Source: Dichotomicrobium sp964540795 (GTDB lineage: Bacteria > Pseudomonadota > Alphaproteobacteria > Rhizobiales > Rhodomicrobiaceae). From it: DNA of 64,000 nucleotides. The notes beneath the pieces were generated by a model. That model was not told the DNA's origin. It saw only the letters and a program-made list of their open reading frames with translations, and did no database searches. The translations under genes and the position numbers were made by a program. The stretch is taken from the NCBI GenBank assembly GCA_964540795.1, contig CAZINX010000011.1:5618-69617 (forward strand). The letters are read 5' to 3'. Every line of letters starts with the position of its first letter. Position 1 is the stretch's first letter. Below are positions 26,258 through 36,300 of the stretch, piece by piece.

Positions 26258-27256
26258 ATGACGGCATTTTCGTTCAGCCGCCGCTTGCTGTTGCGTGCGG
26301 GCGCGGCCGCGCCGTTCATTTCCGTGGCCGGCTCCGCGGCCGCGCAGGTGCCTGAACCTGAGCCGCAGGCGCGCGCGCGTCAGGCTCCGGGGTTCTACCG
26401 CTTTCGCGTGGGCGATTATCTCGTCACGATGGTGAGCGACGGGCAACTGAGCCTGCCCACGGGCGCGCTGGCCGCGAACGTGCCCGAGGCGACGCTGCGC
26501 AGCTATCTGAAGACGATCCGCCAGGGCGGGGACACCCAGCGCGGCCATCTGAACCTGACGCTGATCGACACTGGCGAGCAGGTCATCCTCGTTGATGCAG
26601 GCGCCGGGCCTGATTTCCAGGAGAGCGCCGGGCGGATCGAGGCGAGCCTTAAGGCGGCGGGCTACAGGCGCGAGGACATCAGCCTGATCGTCATTACCCA
26701 CGGCCACCCGGACCATGTCTGGGGCATCCTCGACGACGCGGGCGAGGCTCCGCGGTTTCCCCATGCCGAATATGCGATCAACGGCGCGGAATGGCGCTTC
26801 TGGACCGACGACAAACTGGCCGATCGGCTTCCCGAAGGGCGCAGGCCGATGGCGCTGGGCGCGCGCAAGAACCTGACTGCTGTGTCCGCGCGCACAACCC
26901 GCTCTAACCCGGATGCCGAGGTCGCGCGGGGCGTGCGGCTGTTCCCCGCGCCGGGGCACACGCCGGGCCATTCCGGCGTGATGGTCGAGTCGGCGGGCGA
27001 ACGCCTGTTGATCGTCGGCGACGCGCTGATGCATCCCAATATCTCGTTCGAGCAGCCGGATTGGCATTTTGGTTTCGATATGGACGGCGAGCAGGCGGCG
27101 GAAACGCGCAAGCAGATCCTGGAGATGGCCGCGAGCGAGGACATGCGCCTGGCGCTCTATCACGCGCCGTTTCCCGGTCTCGGGCGCGCGGCGCGCCTGA
27201 ATACGTCGTTCCGCTTTATCCCCGAGAACTGGGACTGGAACGTCGAGCCGGCGTGA
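26258..27256 (+). CDS. Exported metallo-beta-lactamase-fold hydrolase
   Basis: A 332-residue protein. Residues 1-29 form a twin-arginine-like signal (FSRRLLLRAG, cleavage near AAA-Q), so the protein is probably exported folded with its metals. The MBL signature is HGHPDH at 148-153, followed by the metal His in PAPGHTPGHSG and the Asp in GDALMH, so a two-metal site can form. TLIDTGEQVILVDAGAG is the usual strand before it. Relatives are often annotated as quorum-quenching lactonase-like or general MBL-fold proteins; the substrate cannot be read. The ATG at 26258 with GGAAGG upstream fits the signal peptide. Confidence 0.87.
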   Translation: MTAFSFSRRLLLRAGAAAPFISVAGSAAAQVPEPEPQARARQAPGFYRFRVGDYLVTMVSDGQLSLPTGALAANVPEATLRSYLKTIRQGGDTQRGHLNLTLIDTGEQVILVDAGAGPDFQESAGRIEASLKAAGYRREDISLIVITHGHPDHVWGILDDAGEAPRFPHAEYAINGAEWRFWTDDKLADRLPEGRRPMALGARKNLTAVSARTTRSNPDAEVARGVRLFPAPGHTPGHSGVMVESAGERLLIVGDALMHPNISFEQPDWHFGFDMDGEQAAETRKQILEMAASEDMRLALYHAPFPGLGRAARLNTSFRFIPENWDWNVEPA

Positions 27257-27353
27257 TGACTTTTGCGCCCTTTGCAAAGCCGTGATATCGCGCTGGCCCC
27301 GCGCGGATCGGCTGTGATATACGGCCCACAAAGTTCTGGCGCGAAAGCGACGT

Positions 27354-27438
<85 letters not shown>

Positions 27439-27510
27439 CGGCGGCGCGCGCCTGAACCGGGTGCGCCCGAGCTGGCAACAATCACGAAAGACGAACGGAA
27501 AACGCGGATT

Positions 27511-28911
27511 ATGCAAGTTGAAGAAACGGTTTCGGATGGTCTGAAGCGCGAATTGAAGGTGACGGTTGCGCGCCCGCAGATCGAAGAAAAGGTGGATGCG
27601 CGCCTGCACGAGATGAAGCAGCGCGCGAACATCAAGGGCTTCCGGCCTGGCAAGGTGCCGGTCGAGCATCTGCGCCGGCTCTATGGCCGCTCGATCATGA
27701 CCGAGGTGCTGCAGCAGACGATTTCCGAAACGAGCCAGCAGGCGCTTTCCGAGCGGGAGGAGCGCCCGGCCCAGCAGCCCCAGATCAACCTGCCGGAGGA
27801 CTCGGAGGGCGTCGAGAACATCATCAGCGGCGATGCCGATCTCGAATACACCATGTCGTTCGAAGTCATCCCGGACATGGAATTGGCCGATCTGAGCAAG
27901 TTCACCCTGGAGAAAGAGGTTGCCGAGGTCGAGGAGGAGGACGTCGAGAAGAGCGTTCAGCAGCTTCTCGAATCCAGCGCGACCTATGAGCCGAAGGATG
28001 GCGCGGCGGAAGAGGGCGATCAGGTCAAGGTGGATTTCGTCGGCAAGATCGACGGCGAGCCCTTTGAGGGCGGTTCGGCCGAGGACATTGCCGTGGTGAT
28101 CGGCAAGAACCAGTTCATCCCCGGTTTCGAGGAAGGGCTTGTTGGCGCCGAGCCAGGCGAAGAGCGCACCATCGACGTGACATTCCCGCAGGAATATGGC
28201 GCGGAGCATCTGGCCGGGAAGGCTGCGCAGTTCGACATCACGGTGAAGGAAGTCGGCGCGCCGAAGCTGCCCGAGGCGGACGACGAATTCGCCAAGAACC
28301 TGGGCTTCGAATCCATGGACAAGCTGCGCGAGGCGATCCGCGACAAACTGTCCAAGGAGCTAGAACAGGCCAGCCGCACAAAGCTCAAGCGCCAGCTTCT
28401 CGACGAGCTGAACAGGGCGCATGATTTCGAGCTGCCAAGCTCGCTGGTCGAGCAGGAGTTCAACGAGCTTTGGCGGCAAGTGACCCAGCAGATGGAGCGC
28501 GCCGGCGAGAGCTTCGAGGACAGCGGCAAGACCGAAGACGAAGCCAGGGACGAGCACCGCAAGCTCGCCGAGCGGCGCGTGCGGCTTGGTCTCGTCCTTG
28601 CCGAGATAGGTCAGCGCAACGATATCGAGGTGAGCGACGAGGAGATGAAGCGGGCGATGATGGATCAGGCCCGCCAGTATCCCGGTCAGGAAAAACAGGT
28701 CATCGAATACTTCCAGCAGAACCCCGGCGCTCTGATCGAGCTTCGCGGCCCCATCTTCGAGGAGAAGGTGGTCGACTATGCGCTGGCGATGGCCACTGTC
28801 AACGAAAAGCCCGTCTCGAAGGACGAGCTGTTCAAGATGCCAGACGAGAACGAAGAGGCTGAGGCCGCTTCGTCGAAGCCTGCCGCGAAAAAGACCAGGA
28901 AGAAGAAATGA
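27511..28911 (+). CDS. tig: Trigger factor
   Basis: Trigger factor (466 residues) is the ribosome-bound chaperone and peptidyl-prolyl isomerase. The N-terminal ribosome-binding signature is KGFRPGKVP at about residues 44-52. An FKBP-type domain lies around 165-250 (GDQVKVDFVGKIDGEPFEGG), and a long helical C-terminal chaperone domain follows, ending in a Lys-rich tail. I chose the ATG at 27511, which gives the family N-terminus MQVEETVSDGLKRE; a longer frame runs back through tRNA-Leu and is not real. The stop overlaps the clpP start (ATGA at 28908). Confidence 0.96.
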   Translation: MQVEETVSDGLKRELKVTVARPQIEEKVDARLHEMKQRANIKGFRPGKVPVEHLRRLYGRSIMTEVLQQTISETSQQALSEREERPAQQPQINLPEDSEGVENIISGDADLEYTMSFEVIPDMELADLSKFTLEKEVAEVEEEDVEKSVQQLLESSATYEPKDGAAEEGDQVKVDFVGKIDGEPFEGGSAEDIAVVIGKNQFIPGFEEGLVGAEPGEERTIDVTFPQEYGAEHLAGKAAQFDITVKEVGAPKLPEADDEFAKNLGFESMDKLREAIRDKLSKELEQASRTKLKRQLLDELNRAHDFELPSSLVEQEFNELWRQVTQQMERAGESFEDSGKTEDEARDEHRKLAERRVRLGLVLAEIGQRNDIEVSDEEMKRAMMDQARQYPGQEKQVIEYFQQNPGALIELRGPIFEEKVVDYALAMATVNEKPVSKDELFKMPDENEEAEAASSKPAAKKTRKKK

Positions 28912-29540
28912 GCGATCCGAACGATATCACCATGTCCTCGCTCGTGCCGATGGTGGTCGAGCAGACCAACCGCGGCGAACGGGCCTACGACATTTTCTCG
29001 CTCCTGCTGAAGGAGCGCATCATCTTCGTAACCGGCCCGATCGAGGACACGGTTGCCTCGCTGGTGACGGCCCAGCTTCTGTACCTGGAGTCGGACAACC
29101 CGAAAAAAGAAATCTCCATGTACATCAACTCGCCAGGCGGCATCGTGACCTCGGGCATGGCGATCTACGACACCATGCAGTTCATCCGCCCGCCGGTTGC
29201 GACGCTCTGCATTGGGCAGGCTGCGTCGATGGGCTCGCTCCTGCTGGCCGGCGGCGAGTCGGGGATGCGTTTCGCCTTGCCGCACGCGCGCATCATGCTG
29301 CATCAGCCCTCAGGCGGCTTTCAGGGCCAGGCGAGCGACATCGAGCGCCACGCCGAGGACATCCTGAAGCTCAAGCGCCGGCTGAACGAGGTCTATGTGA
29401 AGCACACCGGCCAGCCCTATGACGTGATTGAGCGCACGCTGGACCGTGACTATTTCATGTCAGCGGAAGACGCCCAGGAGTTCGGCCTGATCGACCAGGT
29501 GCTCGACAAGCGCGAACTGCCGGTAGACGAAAAGCCATAA
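28908..29540 (+). CDS. clpP: ATP-dependent Clp protease, proteolytic subunit
   Basis: ClpP (210 residues) forms the two-ring serine protease chamber fed by ClpX or ClpA. The catalytic triad is visible: Ser in GQAASMGSLL, His in MLHQPSGGFQG and Asp in TLDRDYFMS. YINSPGGIVTSG is the oxyanion-hole and handle region. The N-terminal MSDPNDITMSSLVPMVVEQT contains the short propeptide seen in the family. The ATG overlaps the tig stop, indicating coupling. clpX follows after 389 bp, so it has its own leader. Confidence 0.97.
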   Translation: MSDPNDITMSSLVPMVVEQTNRGERAYDIFSLLLKERIIFVTGPIEDTVASLVTAQLLYLESDNPKKEISMYINSPGGIVTSGMAIYDTMQFIRPPVATLCIGQAASMGSLLLAGGESGMRFALPHARIMLHQPSGGFQGQASDIERHAEDILKLKRRLNEVYVKHTGQPYDVIERTLDRDYFMSAEDAQEFGLIDQVLDKRELPVDEKP

Positions 29541-29929
29541 GACGCCTACCTAAGGTCGAGAGACGGGAAATCGGCTGCGCGTCCATCCACAACGGAAAAT
29601 TGGTGTCGGCCTGAAGCCACAATCCGCCCATTTCGCCTGCGATGTTTACCCTCTGTATGCCTCGTTGGGCTATCAGGCTCGTCCAGCCTGACGGGCAGCG
29701 CGTTCGGGCAGGCGGGGCGGTTGCGGCCGCGCGCCGGGCCTCAACGATTTGTAACATTGGCGGTGCAACTGGATGCTTGATCCTGAAGCGCTTCACATGG
29801 TCAAATTGGATTGATGGGGCGGTCCGTCAGCGGAATGGCAACGTATGCCGCGCTATATGACAGAAGTGCGACGCGCCGGATCGCCGGTGCATCGGCGAAC
29901 AGGACGGCCAGACACCGAGGTGTGAGTCT
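29541..29929. other. Intergenic region between clpP and clpX
   Basis: This 389-bp gap holds no reading frame that looks like a gene; short open frames give Arg- and Ala-rich shadow proteins. It should carry the clpX promoter and leader. GGCTCGTCCAGCCTGACG near 29690 can form a small hairpin, but there is no T-tract, so no terminator for clpP was identified. I saw no convincing RNA gene. Confidence 0.5.
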
Positions 29930-31169
<1,240 letters not shown>

Positions 31170-31394
31170 CTGTAACCCGCGCGCGAGTCTTGAGAACACC
31201 CCGCAACTTGATTCTGCGACACGCTCTCGCCACCTACGACAGTTGAGTAAGCAAGCGTGCGTCCGGGCCGGGCGCTTGAGGCGGCGGCCCGCGACTGACG
31301 GCAACACCAACCGGGGCATCGGGGGCGGGCTCACGGTTCCCCAGCCGCATGGCCGCCGCGCAGTCGGGGCCGGTTCGATGCCAAGGAGACGTAT

Positions 31395-33845
31395 ATGACG
31401 GATCAATCCAACGAAATCACACAATCGGCAGAGGCCGGCGGAACGACCTATCCCGTCCTGCCGCTGCGCGACATCGTCGTGTTCCCTTACATGATCGTGC
31501 CATTGTTCGTCGGCCGCGAGAAATCGATTGCTGCGCTCGAAGAGGTGATGAGCGCGGACAAGCAGATCCTGCTCGTCGCGCAGAAGGATGCGGGCGAGGA
31601 CGAGCCGACGACTGACGGCATCTACGAGATGGGCACGCTGGCGTCCGTGCTGCAGCTTCTGAAACTGCCCGACGGCACTGTGAAGGTTCTGGTGGAAGGC
31701 GCCGAGCGCGCGCGCATTGTGCGCTACACTGACAATGAGAACTACTTCGAGGCCGAGATCGATCGCGTCGAGGAAGAGGCCGGGCCGGATGAAGAGGTCG
31801 AGGCGCTGGCGCGCACGGTCATCAGCCAGTTCGAGAATTACGTCAAGCTGAACAAGAAGATTTCGCCGGAGGTGCTCGGCACGCTGAGCCAGATCGAGGA
31901 TTACTCGAAGCTGGCGGACACGGTTGCCTCGCATCTGGCGATCAAGATCACCGACAAGCAGAGCATTCTGGAAACCACGTCGGTGGCGATCCGGCTCGAG
32001 AACATTCTCGCGCTGATGGAAAGCGAAATCTCCGTCCTGCAGGTGGAGAAGAAGATCCGCTCGCGCGTGAAGCGCCAGATGGAGAAGACCCAGCGCGAGT
32101 ACTACCTCAACGAGCAGATGAAGGCGATCCAGAAGGAGCTGGGCGACTCCGACGAGCGCGATGATATCGCCGAGATCGAGGAGAAGATCGAGAAGACCCA
32201 GCTCACCAAGGAAGCACGCGAGAAGGCTCTGGCCGAGCTGAAAAAGCTCAAGCAGATGAGCCCGATGTCCGCCGAGGCCACGGTCGTGCGCAACTATCTG
32301 GATTGGCTCTTGTCGATCCCATGGGGCGACGTCGCCGAGGTCAAGACCGACCTGGACGAGGCCCAGAAGATCCTCGATCACGACCATTACGGCCTTGAGA
32401 AGGTCAAGGAGCGGATCGTCGAGTACCTCGCGGTGCAAAAGCGCACCGACGCGATGAAGGGGCCGATTCTGTGTCTGGTCGGGCCGCCGGGCGTCGGGAA
32501 GACCTCGCTGGGCAAGTCGATCGCCAAGGCCACGGGCCGCGAGTTCGTGCGCATGTCGCTGGGCGGCGTCCGCGACGAGGCCGAAATCCGCGGCCACCGC
32601 CGCACCTATATCGGCTCGATGCCGGGCAAGGTCATCCAGTCCATGCGCAAGGCCAAGCAGGCGAACCCGCTGTTCCTTCTGGACGAGATCGACAAGATGG
32701 GCGCGGACTTCCGCGGTGACCCGGCGTCTGCGCTGCTGGAGGTGCTCGACCCGGAGCAGAACAACACCTTCAATGACCACTACCTTGAGGTGGACTACGA
32801 CCTGTCGAAAGTGATGTTCATCACGACGGCGAACACGCTGAGCATCCCGCCGGCGCTGATGGACCGCATGGAGATCATCCGCATCGCCGGCTACACCGAG
32901 GATGAGAAGGTGGAGATCGCCAAGCGCCACCTGATCCCCGGCCAGAGCGAGGCCCATGCCTTGAAGCCGGAAGAATGGAGCGTGGACGACGAGGCGCTCG
33001 TCGAGATCGTCCGCCGCTACACGCGCGAGGCCGGCGTCCGCAACCTGGAGCGCGAACTGGCGAAGCTGGCGCGCAAAGCGGTCAAAGAGATCGAGGCCGG
33101 CGAGAAGCAGCAGGTCCATGTGACCAAGGCGGATCTGCAGGATTACCTGGGCGTGGCCAAGTACCGTTTCGGCGAGGCGGAGACCGAGGATCAGATCGGC
33201 GTCATCACGGCGCTGGCCTGGACCGAGGTCGGCGGCGAACTGCTGACCATCGAGGGCGCCATGATGCCCGGCCGCGGCAAGATGTCGGTCACGGGCAACC
33301 TGCGCGACGTGATGAAGGAGTCGATTCAGGCGGCCGCGGCCTATGTCCGCTCCCGCGCCAAGGACTTCCACATCGATCCGTCGGTCTTCGACAAGCTGGA
33401 CATCCACGTCCACGTTCCCGAAGGCGCAACGCCGAAGGACGGCCCGTCCGCGGGCGTGGCGATGGCCACGGCGATCGTCTCGGTAATGACCGGCATCCCG
33501 GTGCATCGCGACGTGGCGATGACGGGCGAGATCACGCTGCGCGGGCGCGTGCTCCCGATCGGCGGCCTGAAGGAGAAGCTGCTGGCGGCGCTGCGCGGCG
33601 GCCTGAAGACGGTCATCATCCCCGAGGAAAACACCAAGGACCTTGCGGATATTCCCGAAAACGTGAAGGACCGTCTGCAGATCACGCCGGTGGCGCGCAT
33701 GGACGATGTCCTGCGGATTGCGCTGACTCGCCCGCCCGAGCCGAAGGACTGGGACGAAGCGGCTTCCGCGGCCGCAGCCGCCGCGGCGTCCGAGCCGAGC
33801 GTGGAGCAGGACAAACCTGTCGGCGCCAGCTTCCGCGCCCACTGA
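31395..33845 (+). CDS. lon: ATP-dependent protease La (LonA)
   Basis: Lon (816 residues) is the soluble AAA+ protease degrading misfolded and regulatory proteins. The N-terminal substrate-binding domain (PVLPLRDIVVFPYMIVPLFV) spans about residues 15-210, a coiled region follows, Walker A GPPGVGKT is at 363-370 (K369), and Walker B is FLLDEIDKMG. The C-terminal Ser-Lys protease has S685 in KDGPSAGVAM and the Lys in GGLKEKLLAA. An Ala-rich tail ends the protein. The ATG at 31395 follows AAGGAGACG. clpX-lon-hupB is a conserved order. A terminator follows at 33878. Confidence 0.97.
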   Translation: MTDQSNEITQSAEAGGTTYPVLPLRDIVVFPYMIVPLFVGREKSIAALEEVMSADKQILLVAQKDAGEDEPTTDGIYEMGTLASVLQLLKLPDGTVKVLVEGAERARIVRYTDNENYFEAEIDRVEEEAGPDEEVEALARTVISQFENYVKLNKKISPEVLGTLSQIEDYSKLADTVASHLAIKITDKQSILETTSVAIRLENILALMESEISVLQVEKKIRSRVKRQMEKTQREYYLNEQMKAIQKELGDSDERDDIAEIEEKIEKTQLTKEAREKALAELKKLKQMSPMSAEATVVRNYLDWLLSIPWGDVAEVKTDLDEAQKILDHDHYGLEKVKERIVEYLAVQKRTDAMKGPILCLVGPPGVGKTSLGKSIAKATGREFVRMSLGGVRDEAEIRGHRRTYIGSMPGKVIQSMRKAKQANPLFLLDEIDKMGADFRGDPASALLEVLDPEQNNTFNDHYLEVDYDLSKVMFITTANTLSIPPALMDRMEIIRIAGYTEDEKVEIAKRHLIPGQSEAHALKPEEWSVDDEALVEIVRRYTREAGVRNLERELAKLARKAVKEIEAGEKQQVHVTKADLQDYLGVAKYRFGEAETEDQIGVITALAWTEVGGELLTIEGAMMPGRGKMSVTGNLRDVMKESIQAAAAYVRSRAKDFHIDPSVFDKLDIHVHVPEGATPKDGPSAGVAMATAIVSVMTGIPVHRDVAMTGEITLRGRVLPIGGLKEKLLAALRGGLKTVIIPEENTKDLADIPENVKDRLQITPVARMDDVLRIALTRPPEPKDWDEAASAAAAAAASEPSVEQDKPVGASFRAH

Positions 33846-33877
33846 ACGCTGAGGCCGGGCCGACGCCGCGCGATCAT

Positions 33878-33917
33878 GGCCGGGGCGGCTCAATAGCGCC
33901 GTCCCGGCCTGTTTTTT
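33878..33917 (+). terminator. Rho-independent terminator after lon
   Basis: GGCCGGGGCGGC (33878-33889) pairs with GCCGTCCCGGCC (33898-33909) as a 12-bp stem with one G-U pair and an 8-nt loop, followed by TGTTTTTT. It lies 33 bp after the lon stop and separates lon from hupB. Confidence 0.88.
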
Positions 33918-34088
33918 CGCAAGAATTGCGCAACACCGCGCGGTCCCGGCCCTTGCAAGGAACTTTTGCGTGGATAAATCCTTGGACACACTTGGCGGGC
34001 AGGGGGCATGTGCCATTCACTGACCGCTCGATTTCCGTGTGTGAGCACGAGTTTTGACGACCATGTGTTGTGGCGAAAGGAAAAGAAG

Positions 34089-34364
34089 ATGAACAAGAAG
34101 GAGCTGGTCTCGGCTGTCGCCGACGATGCCGATCTCACGAAGGATCAGGCAAGCGCGGCTGTGGACGCGGTGATCCGGCACATCCAGAACGCGCTTCAGG
34201 GCGGCGACGAAGTCCGCATCGCCGGCTTCGGCAGCTTCAAGGTGTCCGATCGCAAGGCCACCACGGCGCGCAACCCGCGCACCGGCGAAACCGTGGAGGT
34301 GCCGGCCAGCCGGGTGCCGAAGTTTCAGGCGGCGCGCGGCCTGAAGGAAGCGCTCAATCCTTGA
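34089..34364 (+). CDS. hupB: DNA-binding protein HU
   Basis: A 91-residue HU-family histone-like protein that bends and compacts DNA as a dimer. The N-terminal helices MNKKELVSAVADDADLTK and the DNA-embracing beta arm GFGSFKVSDRKATTARNPRTG (with Pro at the tip) are typical, and PKFQAARGLKEALN ends it. The ATG at 34089 has GAAAGGAAAAGAAG upstream; an in-frame upstream start is not homologous to HU. The gene lies between two terminators and is probably a single-gene unit, consistent with high independent expression. Confidence 0.96.
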   Translation: MNKKELVSAVADDADLTKDQASAAVDAVIRHIQNALQGGDEVRIAGFGSFKVSDRKATTARNPRTGETVEVPASRVPKFQAARGLKEALNP

Positions 34365-34398
34365 GCCGGAGCCGTCGCTTGTGAGCGCGCGTTGCGAG

Positions 34399-34426
34399 GG
34401 GGTGGCCCGGTCGAGCCGCCCCTTTT
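34399..34426 (+). terminator. Rho-independent terminator after hupB
   Basis: GGGGTGGC (34399-34406) pairs with GCCGCCCC (34415-34422), with one T-G pair and an 8-nt loop, followed by TTTT. It lies 34 bp after the hupB stop. Confidence 0.78.
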
Positions 34427-34527
34427 GCTTTGCGCCGCGCGTGGTTCGATGGCAAAAAGCATGGCCGCCGGGAAGCGATGTCTGATAGGGTTTCGGCGGC
34501 AGCTTGCTTGAGGGGCGTTGGGTCGGC

Positions 34528-35304
34528 ATGTGGGAGTTTTTCAGGAGTTTCTGGCGCAGCCGCGTGACGGGAACGTTTCTCGCGGGTCTGATCGTTCTGC
34601 TGCCGATCGTCCTGACCGTCGTCATCATCGCCTGGCTCGTGCAGATCCTTCGCGATGCGCTGGGCCCCGGCACTTTCCTCGGCGAATTGCTGCGCCGCGG
34701 CGGCAGCGCGTTGGTGGAGAATGACACGCTGGCGTTCTGGCTGGGCGTGGCCATCGCGCTCATCGGCATCTGGTTGCTGGGGGCGATCGTCCGCACCGAG
34801 GCGCGGCGCGGCGTGCAGGGCGCGATCGACCTGATGTTCGCCCGCGTTCCGCTGGTCAAAAGCATCTACAACCCTGTGTCGCGCGTGATCCGGCTGGCGA
34901 CGGAAAAGGGCGGCGGCGATCTTTCCGGCATGGATGTGGTGGCCGTGCGCTTTGGCGGGACGGAGGGCGCGCATATTCTGGCGCTGCTGGCCAGCCACGA
35001 CCGCTACTGTATCGGCGATTTGCGCCGGGTGATGGTCTATCTGCCGACCGCGCCGCTGCCGATGACCGGCGGGCTGGTGCTGGTCCCGGAGGACCACATC
35101 ACGGTCGTGCCGGACATGAAGGTGGACGACCTTCTCAAGATCTATTTCTCGCTGGGGGCGCTTGCGCCCGAAAGTATGCCGCCCAACATGCTTCAGGTGC
35201 GCCCGGAAGACGCGCCCCTGACCGAGGCCGAGCGGCTCAGGGGACCGCGCCAGCCGGCGGCTGTGGAGCGTGCGAGCGACGACACTGACGATACGAAAAC
35301 CTAG
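34528..35304 (+). CDS. DUF502 family membrane protein
   Basis: A 258-residue inner-membrane protein with two N-terminal helices (about residues 14-38 and 66-88) and a soluble C-terminal domain. The DUF502 signatures are VTGTFLAGLIVLLPIVLTV, FARVPLVKSIYNPVSRV and the later VYLPTAPLPMTGGLVLVP. Function is unknown. I chose the ATG at 34528 with GAGGGG upstream; a TTG at 34504 would add eight residues. The C-terminal tail is acidic and Pro-rich. It ends 11 bp before the pterin dehydratase gene, so they may share a transcript. Confidence 0.88.
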   Translation: MWEFFRSFWRSRVTGTFLAGLIVLLPIVLTVVIIAWLVQILRDALGPGTFLGELLRRGGSALVENDTLAFWLGVAIALIGIWLLGAIVRTEARRGVQGAIDLMFARVPLVKSIYNPVSRVIRLATEKGGGDLSGMDVVAVRFGGTEGAHILALLASHDRYCIGDLRRVMVYLPTAPLPMTGGLVLVPEDHITVVPDMKVDDLLKIYFSLGALAPESMPPNMLQVRPEDAPLTEAERLRGPRQPAAVERASDDTDDTKT

Positions 35305-35315
35305 GACGGTCAAGG

Positions 35316-35690
35316 ATGCAAGCGACGAGCACCTACGACGAAAGCGACATCGCCGCGCGGCTGGGCAAGGACCTGCCGGCCTGGCGCTACGAGGGCGGGC
35401 AGCTCCGCCGGACTTACGGGACGCACGGCTTCAAGGCCTCCGTCATGGTGGCGAACGCCGTGGCGCATCTGGCCGAGGCCGCCTGGCACCACCCGGACAT
35501 CACAATCTCCTTTGGCAAGGTCGAGGTGGCGATCGAGTCGCACGATGCCGGCGGCATTACGGACCGCGACTTCGAGCTGGCCGCCAAGATCGAAGAGGTG
35601 ATCATGTGGCAGCCCGGCAAGGAGGGCGGCGCGCTCACCGGCACGCCGGAGAACGAGTCGATCGCCAAATACATCAAATACAATGCCTAG
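35316..35690 (+). CDS. Pterin-4a-carbinolamine dehydratase-like protein
   Basis: A 124-residue protein of the PCD/DCoH (PhhB) family, which dehydrates 4a-hydroxytetrahydrobiopterin formed by aromatic amino-acid hydroxylases. The family core AAWHHPDITISFGKVEVAI with paired histidines and TDRDFELAAKIEEV is clear. No phenylalanine hydroxylase gene is nearby, so a role outside phenylalanine breakdown, for example in folate or molybdopterin metabolism, is possible. The stop codon TAG (35688-35690) is part of the first CTAGTGG palindrome that begins at 35687, so a repeat insertion may have set the exact C-terminus. Confidence 0.88.
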   Translation: MQATSTYDESDIAARLGKDLPAWRYEGGQLRRTYGTHGFKASVMVANAVAHLAEAAWHHPDITISFGKVEVAIESHDAGGITDRDFELAAKIEEVIMWQPGKEGGALTGTPENESIAKYIKYNA

Positions 35691-35765
35691 TGGAGCGAAT
35701 TTGGCATTTGAGTCCCGCTTGCAGCCAGGCTCTCTCTCAAATGTCAAATTCAAATGCTCCACTAG
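35687..35765. repeat. Palindromic repeat unit A (CTAGTGG-ended)
   Basis: A 79-bp imperfect inverted repeat. The left arm reads CTAGTGGAGC, then GAATTTGGCATTTGAG; the right arm is its complement with one 4-base insertion and one mismatch, ending GCTCCACTAG at 35765. The spacer is about 20 bp. It is far more AT-rich than the neighbouring genes and overlaps the stop codon of the PCD gene. The tidy CTAG termini suggest a mobile palindromic element (REP or MITE-like), not a terminator: no T-tract follows. Confidence 0.8.
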
Positions 35766-35778
35766 AATCAGAAATTTG

Positions 35779-35855
35779 CTAGTGGTCCCGATGATTCAGA
35801 GATTTGCTCGGGCATGTGCTGCGACGGAAGGCAAATGTCTGAATCGGACCACTAG
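35779..35855. repeat. Palindromic repeat unit B (CTAGTGG-ended)
   Basis: A 77-bp imperfect inverted repeat 13 bp after unit A. The left arm is CTAGTGGTCC, CGATGATTCAGA, GATTTGC; the right arm is GCAAATGTCTGAATCGGACCACTAG-like and complementary apart from small indels. It shares CTAGTGG ends and a CAAATGTC arm motif with unit A but differs between them, so the two look like related members of one family. The 16 bases before unit B (AATCAGAAATTTGCT) resemble its own internal GATTCAGAGATTTGCT. Confidence 0.8.
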
Positions 35856-35931
35856 CGCCCGGCCGGCGTCTCTGCGGCGCGCATTGTGACCGGCGCCAGA
35901 CCCGCCACGCCCGGCTGACGGTGCGCCCCGC

Positions 35932-36300
35932 ATGACCGAACATCCTCCCCCTTCCGACATCATCTTCGTGCGCGATCTCGTTCTGCCGTGCCGGATCGGC
36001 CTTCACGCGGACGAGTACAACGGCGAGCAGCGCGTGCGCTTCAGCGTGGACATCGCCGTCGCGCATGGCGCAACCCGCGACCGCCGCCGCCCGGTGGTCG
36101 ACTACGATTCGATCATCGCGGCGATCCAGGGCGTGATCGACGAGGGCCACATCAACCTGATGGAGACGCTCGCGGAGCGCGTGGCTGATGCGTGCCTCGC
36201 GCTTGAGGGCGCGCGGCGGGCGCGGGTGCGCGTGGAAAAGCTGGACCGCGTGCCGGGTGCGTCGCTGGGCGTGCAAATCGAGCGCGAAAACGGCCTGTAA
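35932..36300 (+). CDS. folB: Dihydroneopterin aldolase
   Basis: FolB (122 residues) cleaves 7,8-dihydroneopterin to 6-hydroxymethyl-dihydropterin and glycolaldehyde in folate synthesis. IIFVRDLVLPCRIGLHADEY is the family opening, with a conserved Glu/Asp, VVDYDSIIAAIQG is the central signature, and LMETLAERVADACL and the late Lys in RVEKLDRVPGA, which is the expected catalytic Lys, complete it. folP and folK are not in the window. Its neighbour across the palindromes is another pterin enzyme gene, so the two may be functionally linked. Confidence 0.93.
   Translation: MTEHPPPSDIIFVRDLVLPCRIGLHADEYNGEQRVRFSVDIAVAHGATRDRRRPVVDYDSIIAAIQGVIDEGHINLMETLAERVADACLALEGARRARVRVEKLDRVPGASLGVQIERENGL

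Noticed and set aside
31200..31240. Possible heat-shock promoter (CTTGAT with a downstream CCACCTAC) before lon
   Set aside because: The -10 half is a poor match to the sigma-32 consensus and other equally weak pairs exist nearby.
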